Assembly (NCBI RefSeq): GCF_018070075.1
Contig: NZ_JAGPXE010000006.1
Coordinates: 1-64,000 of the forward strand
Direction: 5' to 3'
Length of the DNA stretch: 64,000 bases
Origin: Saccharopolyspora endophytica
Lineage (GTDB): Bacteria > Actinomycetota > Actinomycetes > Mycobacteriales > Pseudonocardiaceae
Position numbers and translations under genes: made by a program. Position 1 is the first letter of the stretch. Each line of letters begins with the position of its first letter. The notes below the pieces were generated by a model. That model was not told where the DNA came from. It ran no database searches and saw only the letters and a program-made list of their open reading frames with translations. Shown in pieces: positions 1 to 7,708 of the stretch.

Positions 1-221
1 CGGATGCCAGGTACGGCGAGGAGCTGATGGCGTGGGTGCGGTTGCGGGAGGGTGCTGAGGTGTTGACGGCGGAGTCGTTGCGGGAGTTCTGCGCGGGGAA
101 GTTGGCGCACTACAAGATTCCGCGTTACGTGCACGTGGTGGGCGAGTTCCCGATGACGGTCACGGGCAAGGTCCGCAAGGTCGAGATGCGCGAGGAAGCC
201 CGCCGCCTCCTCGACCTCTAA
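1..221 (+). CDS. Acyl-CoA ligase (AMP-binding), C-terminal fragment
   Basis: Only the last ~72 codons are present; the reading frame is open to the window edge, so the gene begins upstream. The residues match the C-terminal swinging subdomain of ANL-family acyl-CoA synthetases: a segment ending CAGKLAHYKIPRYV is followed by the terminal TVTGKVRK motif, whose last-but-one basic stretch supplies the catalytic lysine of the adenylation step. Substrate cannot be told from this fragment. It converges on the thioesterase downstream, with an inverted repeat between them. Confidence 0.85.
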   Translation, partial: DARYGEELMAWVRLREGAEVLTAESLREFCAGKLAHYKIPRYVHVVGEFPMTVTGKVRKVEMREEARRLLDL

Positions 222-232
222 CGCGCCGAAGA

Positions 233-304
233 CCCGGAATACCGCAGTAATCAGGCGACGGAATACGGCGGTAATCCGTCACCCGATTACGGCGGTATTC
301 CGGG
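233..304. terminator. Imperfect inverted repeat between convergent genes
   Basis: CCCGGAATACCGCAGTAATC (233-252) is the reverse complement, with one mismatch, of GATTACGGCGGTATTCCGGG (285-304). A further copy of the ATACGGCGGTAATCCG core lies in the loop. The position between two convergent stop codons suggests a bidirectional terminator. The GATTACGGCGGT core is the same as in the 24-bp tandem repeat at 35990-36109, so this may be a dispersed intergenic element. Confidence 0.6.
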
Positions 305-328
305 TTGTTCGGGTGTGGCCGACGTCGG

Positions 329-1120
329 TCAGCGGTTGTTGAGGGCGTTTCCCGAGAGCGCGAGTTGGCGGCTCTGGGCGACCAGGCGGCCTCGGGAGTC
401 GTAGACGACCGCGTCCTCGTTGAACCAGCCGTCGGCGCTCAGCGCGGCGCAGCGGGTGTAGGTGGCGATCGGGCCGGGTGCGGGGAGTCCGCGCAGCTGG
501 TAGGTCAGTTCGACGGTGGGGCACCACCCTCCGTGGCCCAGGCCGAACACCGTGGGTGGGAGCAGGTCGACCGCGACGATCAGCGACAGCGGGTCGAAGC
601 CGGTGCCGTCGGTGAGCTGCATCCAGCCGCGCACCTCGTCGCCCGAGGTCTCGCCGCGCAGGAACGCCGTGGCGTGCGGGTCGAGTCGCACGTCGATGTG
701 GCCGAGCAGGTTCTCGGCCGGGGTGCGGTGCTCGTCGCACTCGTCGAACGGTGTGATCGTGGGCTGCCGGTGGGCTTCCCACTCGTGAGCGGCGTCGGAG
801 ATCTCGCCCGCCGTGACCGTGGCCTCGATGCAGGACTTGCCGTTCTGCACCATGCGGGCGTGCACCGTGGTGTACAGCCGCCCGCGCTTGACCGCTTCGG
901 TGCGCAGCTCGACCGGTCCGATGTCCGGTGAGCGCAGGAAGTGCGCGCTGACGGCGAGCGGATGGGTGCGGCCGGCGGTGGTGAGCGCGGCCTTGGTCAG
1001 CAGCGCCATCATGTACCCGCCGTGCGGGTTCTCCCCGAGCGACCACTCGTCGTCCAACATGGACTGGAAGACGCCTTCGCGGAGCTCCGTCGTGGTCATC
1101 GCCTCGGTGAAGGAACCCAT
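329..1120 (-). CDS. Acyl-CoA thioesterase, TesB-like double hotdog
   Basis: 263 residues, about the usual length of TesB-like double-hotdog thioesterases, which hydrolyse acyl-CoA to free acid and CoA. The N-terminal half has the hotdog signature ENPHGGYMMALL followed by HPLAVSAHFLRSPDIGPVEL; the C-terminal half has GLGHGGWCPTVELTYQLRG. I chose the ATG at 1120 (MGSFTEAM), because longer in-frame starts run into the divergent flavin oxidoreductase gene. The neighbouring ligase fragment suggests fatty or aromatic acyl-CoA metabolism; the substrate is unknown. Confidence 0.8.
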   Translation of the reverse strand: MGSFTEAMTTTELREGVFQSMLDDEWSLGENPHGGYMMALLTKAALTTAGRTHPLAVSAHFLRSPDIGPVELRTEAVKRGRLYTTVHARMVQNGKSCIEATVTAGEISDAAHEWEAHRQPTITPFDECDEHRTPAENLLGHIDVRLDPHATAFLRGETSGDEVRGWMQLTDGTGFDPLSLIVAVDLLPPTVFGLGHGGWCPTVELTYQLRGLPAPGPIATYTRCAALSADGWFNEDAVVYDSRGRLVAQSRQLALSGNALNNR

Positions 1121-1253
1121 GCCGGGGAGGTTACCTGCCCGAACGAGTTCCGGAATGCCTCTCGATTCGCGCCGGCCTGCGGCTTGCAAAGGATCAGCCG
1201 ATGATGTGACCTGGGTTACGGACTCGGGCTGATCGCGGACGAAGGAGACGGTC

Positions 1254-2432
1254 ATGAGCAGGTTGCGGTTCGGGGTCTTCCTCGCCCCCTTCCACCCGGC
1301 CGGGCAGAACCCGACGCTGGCCATGCAGCGCGACCTCCGGCTGATGGAGCACCTCGACGACATCGGGTTCGACGAGGCGTGGATCGGCGAGCACCACTCC
1401 GCGGGCAGCGAGATCATCGCCTCGCCGGAGATCTTCATCGCCGCCGCCGCCGAGCGCACCCGCCACATCAAGTTCGGCACCGGCGTGACCTCCGTCAGCT
1501 ACCACAACCCGTTGTGGGTGGCCGACCGGATGGTCATGCTCGACCACCTGACCAGGGGTCGTTCGATGCTCGGCGTGGGCCCCGGCTCGCTGCCCACCGA
1601 CTCGGCGATGATCGGGCTCAACCCGACCGACACGCGCGAACTGCTCGACCTCAACTTCGACATCATCATGCGGCTGCTGGCGGGCGAGACCGTCACCGAG
1701 CAGACCCCGACGCACAAGCTGGTCGACGCCCGGCTCCAGCTGCGGCCCTACACCGAGCCCCGCTTCGACGTCGCCGTGGCCGCGGTCGCCTCGCCCACCG
1801 GCCCGCGCCTGGCCGGCCGTCACGGTGCCGGGCTGCTGTCCATCGGCGCCACGCTCACCCAGGAGGGTTTCGACGCGCTGGCGCACCACTGGAGCGTGGT
1901 GGAGGAGCGGGCCGCCCACTTCGGGCAGCCCGCACCGGACCGCTCCGGGTGGCGGCTGGTCGGGCTCATGCACATCGCCGAAACCCGGGAGCAGGCGTAC
2001 AAGGACGTCGAGCACGGCATCGAGCAGTGGTTCACCTACTTCCAGAAGGTGGCCGCGTTCCCGCAGATGGCCGTGGACGGCTCGAACATCCGCGAGATGA
2101 TCGACTTCATCAACGAGGCCGGCATCGGCGCCATCGGCACGCCGGAGGACGCCCGCGCGCAGGTGCAGCGCCTCGCCGACCAGTCCGGCGGCTTCGGCGC
2201 GATGCTGCTGCTGGCCCACGAGTGGGCCAACCCCGAGGCCACGAAGCGCTCCTACGAGCTCATCGCGCAGGACGTCCTCCCGCACTTCCAGGGGCACGGC
2301 ATCAGCCACCACGAGTCGACCGTGCGCGCCAAGGAGCGCGCCCGCGACACCCGCAGCGATCACGCCCAGCAGCAGTTGGCGGCCGTGGAGCGCATGACCG
2401 AGAAGTACGCCAAGGAGGTCGCCGACGGCTGA
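1254..2432 (+). CDS. Luciferase-like (LLM class) flavin-dependent monooxygenase
   Basis: 392 residues with the bacterial-luciferase TIM-barrel pattern: RFGVFLAPFHP at the N-terminus, DEAWIGEHHS near residue 40, and the FMN-binding region GTGVTSVSYHNPLWVADRMV. Family members use reduced FMN or F420 and O2 to oxidise aldehydes, alkanes, terpenes or thiols. The sequence looks closest to limonene-monooxygenase/luciferase-type FMN enzymes, but that is a weak inference. The start is supported by GAAGGAG just upstream. The gene converges on tkt with a gap of about 20 bp. Confidence 0.85.
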   Translation: MSRLRFGVFLAPFHPAGQNPTLAMQRDLRLMEHLDDIGFDEAWIGEHHSAGSEIIASPEIFIAAAAERTRHIKFGTGVTSVSYHNPLWVADRMVMLDHLTRGRSMLGVGPGSLPTDSAMIGLNPTDTRELLDLNFDIIMRLLAGETVTEQTPTHKLVDARLQLRPYTEPRFDVAVAAVASPTGPRLAGRHGAGLLSIGATLTQEGFDALAHHWSVVEERAAHFGQPAPDRSGWRLVGLMHIAETREQAYKDVEHGIEQWFTYFQKVAAFPQMAVDGSNIREMIDFINEAGIGAIGTPEDARAQVQRLADQSGGFGAMLLLAHEWANPEATKRSYELIAQDVLPHFQGHGISHHESTVRAKERARDTRSDHAQQQLAAVERMTEKYAKEVADG

Positions 2433-2453
2433 ACCGGCCGATCGTCGCCGGGC

Positions 2454-4577
2454 TCAGCCCGCCCGGAGCGCGTTCAACGAGCGCCGCGCCGCGGTGGTGA
2501 CGGCCTCGGCCGTGATGCCGAACTCGGCGTAGAGCCTCTGCTGGTCGGCCGAGGCGCCGAAGTGCTCCAGCGAGACGATCTCGCCCGCGTCGCCGACGAA
2601 GCGGTGCCACGGCTGGGCGATGCCCGCCTCCACCGCGACCCTCGCGCGCACCGACGGGGGCAGCACGGACCGGCGGTAGGGCTCGTCCTGCGCGTCGAAC
2701 CACTCCACGCACGGCATCGACACCACGCGCGCCGGGATTCCGGCGTCCTCCAGGGACTTCCTGGCCGCCACCGCCAGCTGCACCTCCGATCCGGTCGCGA
2801 TCAGCAGCACCTCGGGACTGCCGGACGAGGCCTCGGCGAGCACGTAACCGCCGCGGGCGACGCCTCGCGGGTCCGTGCCCTCCAGCGTCGGCACCCCCTG
2901 GCGGGTCAGCGCCAGACCGGCCGGGCCGTCGGGGTTGTCCAGCACGGTCTTCCACGCCGCGGCGGTCTCGTTGGCGTCGGCCGGGCGCACGACCGCGAGA
3001 TCGGGGATCGCGCGCAGGCTCGCCAGGTGCTCGACCGGCTGGTGCGTCGGACCGTCCTCGCCGAGCCCGATCGAGTCGTGCGTCCACACGTAGATCACCG
3101 GCAGCCGCATCAGCGCCGCCAACCGCACCGCGGGGCGCATGTAGTCGCTGAAGACCATGAAAGTGCCGCCGTAGGGCCGGGTTCCACCGTGCAGCGCGAT
3201 GCCGTTGAGGATCGAACCCATCGCGTGCTCGCGGACCCCGAAGTGCAGCGTCCGCCCGTAGGGCTGGGCGTTCCACGTGCCGGTGGAGATGCTCTCCGGT
3301 CCGAAGGAGTCCGCGCCCTTCATCGTCGTGTTGTTGCTCTCCGCCAGGTCGGCCGACCCGCCCCACAGCTCGGGGAGCGCTTCGGCTAGGGACGCCAGCA
3401 CCTCCGCCGACGCCTTGCGGGTCGCGAGGCCCTTCTCGTCGGGTTCCCAGCTGGGCAGCCCGTCGGCCCACCCGGCGGGCAGCTCGCGGGCCCGCATCCG
3501 GTCCAGCAGCGCCTTGCGCCGGGGGTTCCCGGTCGCCCACGCGTCGAAGGCGATCTGCCACTTCTCGTGGGCGGCCCTGCCGCGCTCGGCGACCGCGCGG
3601 GTGTGCTCCAGCACTTCGTCGTCGACCTGGAACGACCGCTCCGGGTCGAAGCCCAGCAGCGCCTTGACCGCCGCCAGCTCGTCGGCGCCCAGCGCCGCGC
3701 CGTGGGCCTTGCCGGTGTTCCTCTTCGTCGGTGCCGGGTGGCCGATGACCGTGCGCAGCACGACGAGGCTCGGCCGCTCGGTCTCGGCGCGAGCGGCGGC
3801 CAGCGCGTCGAGGATGCCGGTGACGCACTCGCCGCCGTCGACGGTGACGACGTGCCAGCCGTAGGACTCGTAGCGCTTGGCGGTGTCCTCCGACAGCGCG
3901 ATCCGCGTGTCGTCCTCGATGGAGATCTCGTTGGCGTCGTAGATGACCGTGAGGTTGCCCAGCTGCTGGGTGCCGGCCAGCGAGGACGCCTCGGAGGTCA
4001 CGCCCTCCTCGATGTCGCCGTCGGAGGCGATCACGTAGACGTGGTGGTCGAAAACGCTCTCACCGGGCGGGGAGTCGGGATCCAGCAGGCCGCGCTCGCG
4101 GCGCGCGGCCATCGCCATGCCCACCGCGTTGGCCAGTCCCTGGCCCAGCGGGCCGGTCGTGGTCTCCACACCCGCGGTGTGGCCGTGCTCCGGGTGGCCC
4201 GGGGTCAGCGAGCCCCACGTCCGCAGCGCCTTGAGGTCGTCGAGCTCCAGGCCGTAGCCGGACAGGAACAGTTGCACGTACAGCGTCAGGCTCGAATGCC
4301 CCGCCGAGAGCACGAAGCGGTCGCGGCCGATCCACTCGGGGTCGGCGGGGTCGTGCCGCATGACGTGCTGGAACAGCGCGTACGCGACCGGTGCCAGGCT
4401 CATGGCGGTGCCGGGGTGCCCGCTGCCGCAGTTCTCGACGGCGTCGGCGGCGAGCACGCGGGCGGTGTCGATCGCGCGCCGGTCCAGGTCGGTCCAGTCG
4501 TCGGGCAGGTGTGCGGTGGTCAACCGGTCGAGCTCGTCGCTCACCCGGTGCTGGGCGGTGGGCTGGTTCGCGATCAT
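2454..4577 (-). CDS. tkt: Transketolase
   Basis: 707 residues, full length for bacterial transketolase, a TPP enzyme moving two-carbon ketol units between sugar phosphates. The N-terminal TPP domain shows [12 protein letters not shown] and the [14 protein letters not shown] motif that binds Mg-TPP; the Pyr domain shows [19 protein letters not shown]. It is the last gene of the operon hps - 88-residue protein - tkt. In the RuMP cycle transketolase regenerates ribulose 5-phosphate, so this is probably a C1-dedicated copy; a housekeeping tkt elsewhere in the genome would be expected. ATG start at 4577 lies 48 bp after the upstream gene. Confidence 0.95.
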   Translation of the reverse strand: MIANQPTAQHRVSDELDRLTTAHLPDDWTDLDRRAIDTARVLAADAVENCGSGHPGTAMSLAPVAYALFQHVMRHDPADPEWIGRDRFVLSAGHSSLTLYVQLFLSGYGLELDDLKALRTWGSLTPGHPEHGHTAGVETTTGPLGQGLANAVGMAMAARRERGLLDPDSPPGESVFDHHVYVIASDGDIEEGVTSEASSLAGTQQLGNLTVIYDANEISIEDDTRIALSEDTAKRYESYGWHVVTVDGGECVTGILDALAAARAETERPSLVVLRTVIGHPAPTKRNTGKAHGAALGADELAAVKALLGFDPERSFQVDDEVLEHTRAVAERGRAAHEKWQIAFDAWATGNPRRKALLDRMRARELPAGWADGLPSWEPDEKGLATRKASAEVLASLAEALPELWGGSADLAESNNTTMKGADSFGPESISTGTWNAQPYGRTLHFGVREHAMGSILNGIALHGGTRPYGGTFMVFSDYMRPAVRLAALMRLPVIYVWTHDSIGLGEDGPTHQPVEHLASLRAIPDLAVVRPADANETAAAWKTVLDNPDGPAGLALTRQGVPTLEGTDPRGVARGGYVLAEASSGSPEVLLIATGSEVQLAVAARKSLEDAGIPARVVSMPCVEWFDAQDEPYRRSVLPPSVRARVAVEAGIAQPWHRFVGDAGEIVSLEHFGASADQQRLYAEFGITAEAVTTAARRSLNALRAG

Positions 4578-4625
4578 GGACGCGCACTCCTGATGCTCGG
4601 TGTTGGCGGAGATCTGCCGCGGATG

Positions 4626-4892
4626 TCAGGCAGGCCACATCCGGGAGAGCTCGGGATGGTCGTCGTCGACGAGGCGGTGCGCCAGCGCGATCGCCTCGTC
4701 CCGGTCGATCTCGTGGAGGGCCGGTTCGGACCTGGCGACGCCCTCCAGGACGTTGGCCAGCGCTTCGGCCGCGTTCGGGGACGTGCCGCCGTCGCCGCCG
4801 CGCGCGTGGCGCCGCCGCATCACCGCCGCGGCGTCCAGCAGCAGGTGTCGCTGCGCCTCGCGCAGGTCCGCATCGCCGTGGGAACTTCCCAT
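4626..4892 (-). CDS. Unknown 88-residue protein in the hps-tkt operon
   Basis: I do not recognise this protein. It is acidic and His-rich, predicted mostly helical, with a central segment NAAEALANVLEGVARSE and no signal peptide or membrane segment. GAGAAGGG lies 9 bases before the ATG, which supports translation. It sits between hps and tkt in the same direction, after a hairpin (4922-4953). Conservation beside hps in other methylotrophic actinomycetes would indicate a C1 role, perhaps regulatory; nothing in the sequence shows function. Confidence 0.6.
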   Translation of the reverse strand: MGSSHGDADLREAQRHLLLDAAAVMRRRHARGGDGGTSPNAAEALANVLEGVARSEPALHEIDRDEAIALAHRLVDDDHPELSRMWPA

Positions 4893-4921
4893 GTCACTTA
4901 CCCTTCTCCCGCCGCGACGTC

Positions 4922-4953
4922 CGGCCGGGAGGGCGCTCGGCCACTCCCGGCCG
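4922..4953 (-). terminator. Intra-operon hairpin after hps
   Basis: CGGCCGGGAG (4922-4931) pairs perfectly with CTCCCGGCCG (4944-4953) around a 12-base loop, within the 80-bp gap between hps and the 88-residue gene. There is no T-run. It could partly terminate or stabilise the hps transcript, giving more Hps than transketolase; that effect is inferred. Confidence 0.5.
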
Positions 4954-4972
4954 TGCCGTGGTCGTGGTGCGG

Positions 4973-5599
4973 TCAGCGGATGAGGCTCTTGAGGTTCTTC
5001 GCGGCCGCGGCCGGGTCCTTCGCGCTGTAGATCGCGCCACCGGCGACCGCGACGGTCGCCCCGGAGTCCTGCACCGCCGCGATGGATTCAGCCTTGATGC
5101 CACCGGCGATGGAGAACGGAACCCCTGCCTGGCGCCCGTCGTCGAGCAGCGTCTGGATCGTGTAGCCGGGCTTGGCCTGCTCGTCGAGCCCGGCGTGGAT
5201 CTCCACGAACGACACGCCCATCTTCGACACCTCGCGGATGCGGGCCACCCGGTCGGCCACCACGGTGATCATGTCGGCGACGACGTCCTTGCCGTGCTTG
5301 CGGCCGGCGGCGACCGCCCCGCGCACGGTGTCGTCGTCGGCGGCGCCCATCACGGTGACCAGGTCGGCGCCCGCGGCGAAGGCGAGGTCGGCCTCCAGCT
5401 CACCGGCATCGGCGGTCTTCATGTCGGCGAAGACCAGCTTGTCCGGGTGCGCGGCCTTGATCGCCTTGATCGCGTCGAGCCCCTCGGCCTTGATCAGCGG
5501 CGTGCCCAGTTCGAGGATGTCCACGTAATCCGCGGTCTGGCGAGCCAGGGTCAGCGCGTCTTCGAGGGTGGCGACGTCCAGTGCTACCTGCAGCTTCAC
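4973..5599 (-). CDS. hxlA: 3-hexulose-6-phosphate synthase
   Basis: 208 residues, the family length (about 207-215). It condenses formaldehyde with ribulose 5-phosphate to D-arabino-3-hexulose 6-phosphate, the fixation step of the RuMP pathway. It belongs to the orotidine-monophosphate decarboxylase suprafamily: LQVALDV at strand 1, FADMKTAD with the D59-x-K61-x-x-D64 catalytic triad, VSFVEIHAGLDEQA, and the phosphate-binding FSIAGGIKAESI and VAVAGGAIYSA. The GTG at 5599 is chosen because GAGGAG precedes it by about 6 bases and it fits the family N-terminus (KLQVALD). It is divergent from the isomerase gene across a shared 477-bp regulatory region, and heads the operon ending in tkt. Confidence 0.95.
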   Translation of the reverse strand: MKLQVALDVATLEDALTLARQTADYVDILELGTPLIKAEGLDAIKAIKAAHPDKLVFADMKTADAGELEADLAFAAGADLVTVMGAADDDTVRGAVAAGRKHGKDVVADMITVVADRVARIREVSKMGVSFVEIHAGLDEQAKPGYTIQTLLDDGRQAGVPFSIAGGIKAESIAAVQDSGATVAVAGGAIYSAKDPAAAAKNLKSLIR

Positions 5600-5685
5600 G
5601 GCAATCTCCTCAATTCGTGGTACTCGGCGGATTCCGGCGCTTCCGATCGGTTCCGCGATTGTGGGAAAACGTGCAACGGCCTGTG

Positions 5686-5754
5686 ACAGTGCACCGATCT
5701 CCACGACCCGGTCAACGGCGCCGGAACGAACGGATGCCACGGCGGAACAAACGG
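5686..5754 (-). promoter_or_regulatory. hps promoter with 21-bp-period direct repeats
   Basis: Read on the minus strand: CCGTTTGTTCC (5754-5744) and CCGTTCGTTCC (5733-5723) are 10/11 identical and spaced exactly 21 bp. Fifteen bases after the G of the proximal GTT lies GTTGACCGGG (5716-5707), giving a -35 TTGACC, an 18-bp spacer and CACTGT (5691-5686) as a likely -10. The two-helical-turn repeat spacing is what LytTR-domain regulators bind. Operator function is inferred; the repeats and distances are seen directly. Confidence 0.7.
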
Positions 5755-5841
5755 CCGGAACGCCCTCCCAGAAGGCAATTCTCGGGAGTTCCCCGAGGTC
5801 GCCGGAATGGTGATCTCCGGTCCGCTGACGAGCGATAACGG

Positions 5842-5930
5842 CCGTTCGAGCGGATGTCGAAGCCGTTCGTTCCGCCCGGAAGTCTGTTCGTGACGGCTCT
5901 GTTGACCGGGTCCGGGCGTCCGTGCAGTCT
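5842..5930 (+). promoter_or_regulatory. phi promoter with three 21-bp-period direct repeats
   Basis: CCGTTCGAGCGG (5842), CCGTTCGTTCCG (5863) and CTGTTCGTGACG (5884) recur at exactly 21-bp intervals. GTTGACCGGG follows at 5901, 15 bp after the GTT of the third repeat. TTGACC (5902-5907), a 17-bp spacer and CAGTCT (5925-5930) make a plausible promoter. The geometry is identical to that at hps and fba. Confidence 0.7.
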
Positions 5931-6076
5931 CACAACCGCAGAATGCGTCCCGAAAATGCGACCGCGGGAACCGCGGATTCGCGACGAGGGCGGAATCCAG
6001 GAATGGGAACGCGCGATTTCACCATCGCCGACGAGCGCCTGGAGTTCTTCGACGAACGCAGTGGGGAGTGGCTCAG

Positions 6077-6682
6077 ATGACCGGAACGGACACCGCTGAC
6101 CAGAACATCGGCGACAGGCTCAACCCGCCGCACTTCAGCTACGCGACGCTGGCCATCAGCGGCGAGGTGGACCGCGTGCGCCGGGACGTCCAGCCCGCGG
6201 CCTGGGCCCGCGCCGGCGCGATGCTGCTCAACGCGACCGCGGTGTTCACCGTCGGCGGCGGGCGCAGCGGACTGGCCCTGCAGATGGCCGCGATGCGCTT
6301 CATGCACCTCGGGCTCTCCGCGCACGTCGTGGGGGAGACGACCGCACCGGCGATCGGCACCGGTGACGTCCTGGTCGCCGCCTCGGGATCCGGCACCACC
6401 TCCCGCGTGGTGCGGGCGGCCGAAACCGCGCGCGGCCAAGGGGCGAACGTCATCGCGCTGACCACCGCGCCGGACTCGCCGCTGGCCGCGCTGGCGACCG
6501 AGGTGCTGGTCATCCCCGCCGCCGACAAGCAGGACTTCGAGGGCAAGGCGTCCGAGCAGTACGCGGGAAGCCTGTTCGAGCAGTCGGTCCTGCTGCTCAG
6601 CGACGCGCTGTTCCACGCGCTGTGGCGGTCGAGCGGCGTGCAGGCCCGCGACCTGTGGCGGCTGCACGCGAACTTGGAGTGA
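6077..6682 (+). CDS. hxlB: 6-phospho-3-hexuloisomerase
   Basis: 201 residues. It isomerises hexulose 6-phosphate to fructose 6-phosphate, the second step of the RuMP pathway. Single SIS domain: sugar-phosphate loops TVGGGRSGLALQMAAMR (about 58-74) and AASGSGTTSRVV (about 101-112), with the family C-terminal FEGKASEQYAGSLFEQ. ATG at 6077 is preferred over GTG at 6068, because GGGGAG at 6063-6068 is well placed only for the ATG. First gene of the operon phi-glpX-pfk, divergent from hps. In Mycobacterium gastri the two are adjacent and in many other organisms fused; here they are split across a common control region. Confidence 0.94.
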   Translation: MTGTDTADQNIGDRLNPPHFSYATLAISGEVDRVRRDVQPAAWARAGAMLLNATAVFTVGGGRSGLALQMAAMRFMHLGLSAHVVGETTAPAIGTGDVLVAASGSGTTSRVVRAAETARGQGANVIALTTAPDSPLAALATEVLVIPAADKQDFEGKASEQYAGSLFEQSVLLLSDALFHALWRSSGVQARDLWRLHANLE

Positions 6683-6727
6683 CCGGAGCCGGAAACGCAG
6701 GCAGGTAGCCGAACCGAGGAGCCCGAG

Positions 6728-7708
6728 ATGCACCGGACCGCACCGCGAACCCGCACCGACGTCCGCACCCTGGAGGCGATCGCGCTGGCCGCCACGCACA
6801 GCGCGGCGATCGCCAGCCGCGCCTGGGTGGGGCGGCACGACAAGAACGCCGCCGACGCAGCGGCGACCGAGGCCATGCGCCAGGTGCTCGCCGACGCCCC
6901 CGGCCGGGGAACGGTCGTCATCGGGGAGGGCGAGAAGGACGAGGCTCCGATGCTCTACAACGGCGAGACCGTGGGCAACGGCTGCGGCCCGGACTTCGAC
7001 ATCGCCGTGGACCCGCTCGAAGGCACCTCGTTCTGCGCCAAGAACCACCCGGGCGCGATGGCCACCATCGCCTTCGCCGAACCCGGGACACTCTGGTCGC
7101 CCGGTCCCGGCTTCTACATGGACAAGATCGTGGTCCCGCCGCGGGCGAAGGGCGTCGTCGACCTCGCCGACACGCCCGAGCGGACCTTGGCCAACGTCGC
7201 CCACGCCCTCGGCAAGCCGATCCACCGGCTGCGCGTGGTCGTCATGGACAAGCCGCGCCACCAGGAGCTGATCGCACGGCTGCTGCGAGCCGGAGCGTCC
7301 GTGCACACCCCGGCCGAAGGCGACGTCGCCGGCAGTCTCGAAGTGCTGCTGCCGACCGGCGACGCCGACCTGCTGCTCGGCATCGGCGGCACGCCGGAGG
7401 GCGTGATGACCGCCGCCGCGGTCCGCGCGCTGGGCGGCGACATGCTCGGCCGCCTCGCCCCGCAGCGCGACGAGGAAGCGGCCGCCATCAGCGCGGCGGG
7501 CATGGACGTCGACCGCGTCTACACCTGCGACGAGCTCGTCGGCGGCGACGCGCTGTTCGCCGCCACCGGCGTCACCGGCGGGTCGCTGCTGAGCCGTCCC
7601 CGGGAGTCCGAGGGCACCGTGCTCGCCGAGTCCATGCTGATCTCCAGCGGCCAGGTGCGCCGCATCGCGCACACCGGCGCGCATCCGAACAGGGGTGGGA
7701 TCCGATGA
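6728..7708 (+). CDS. glpX: Fructose-1,6-bisphosphatase, class II (GlpX)
   Basis: 326 residues, family length. It hydrolyses fructose 1,6-bisphosphate to fructose 6-phosphate; in RuMP or Calvin-type cycles GlpX proteins often also act on sedoheptulose bisphosphate. Li-sensitive phosphatase motifs are intact: VVIGEGEKDEAPMLYNGE (about 64-80) and DIAVDPLEGTSF (91-102), plus GIGGTPEGVMTAAAVRALGG. Its stop overlaps the pfk start by 4 bp (ATGA), so it is translationally coupled to the enzyme catalysing the opposite reaction. A bisphosphatase in a cleavage operon suggests an SBPase role in regenerating ribulose 5-phosphate (inference). Confidence 0.93.
   Translation: MHRTAPRTRTDVRTLEAIALAATHSAAIASRAWVGRHDKNAADAAATEAMRQVLADAPGRGTVVIGEGEKDEAPMLYNGETVGNGCGPDFDIAVDPLEGTSFCAKNHPGAMATIAFAEPGTLWSPGPGFYMDKIVVPPRAKGVVDLADTPERTLANVAHALGKPIHRLRVVVMDKPRHQELIARLLRAGASVHTPAEGDVAGSLEVLLPTGDADLLLGIGGTPEGVMTAAAVRALGGDMLGRLAPQRDEEAAAISAAGMDVDRVYTCDELVGGDALFAATGVTGGSLLSRPRESEGTVLAESMLISSGQVRRIAHTGAHPNRGGIR

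Larger units (their letters stand above)
5600..6076. promoter_or_regulatory. Divergent hps/phi control region
   Basis: A 477-bp non-coding region between divergent RuMP operons. From the hps side it holds a 5' leader of about 85 nt, a promoter with two 21-bp-period repeats, then a second promoter facing phi with three such repeats and a leader of about 140 nt. The two arms are roughly mirror images (CCGTTGACCGGGT towards hps, GTTGACCGGGT towards phi). No convincing gene lies inside. Confidence 0.8.
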
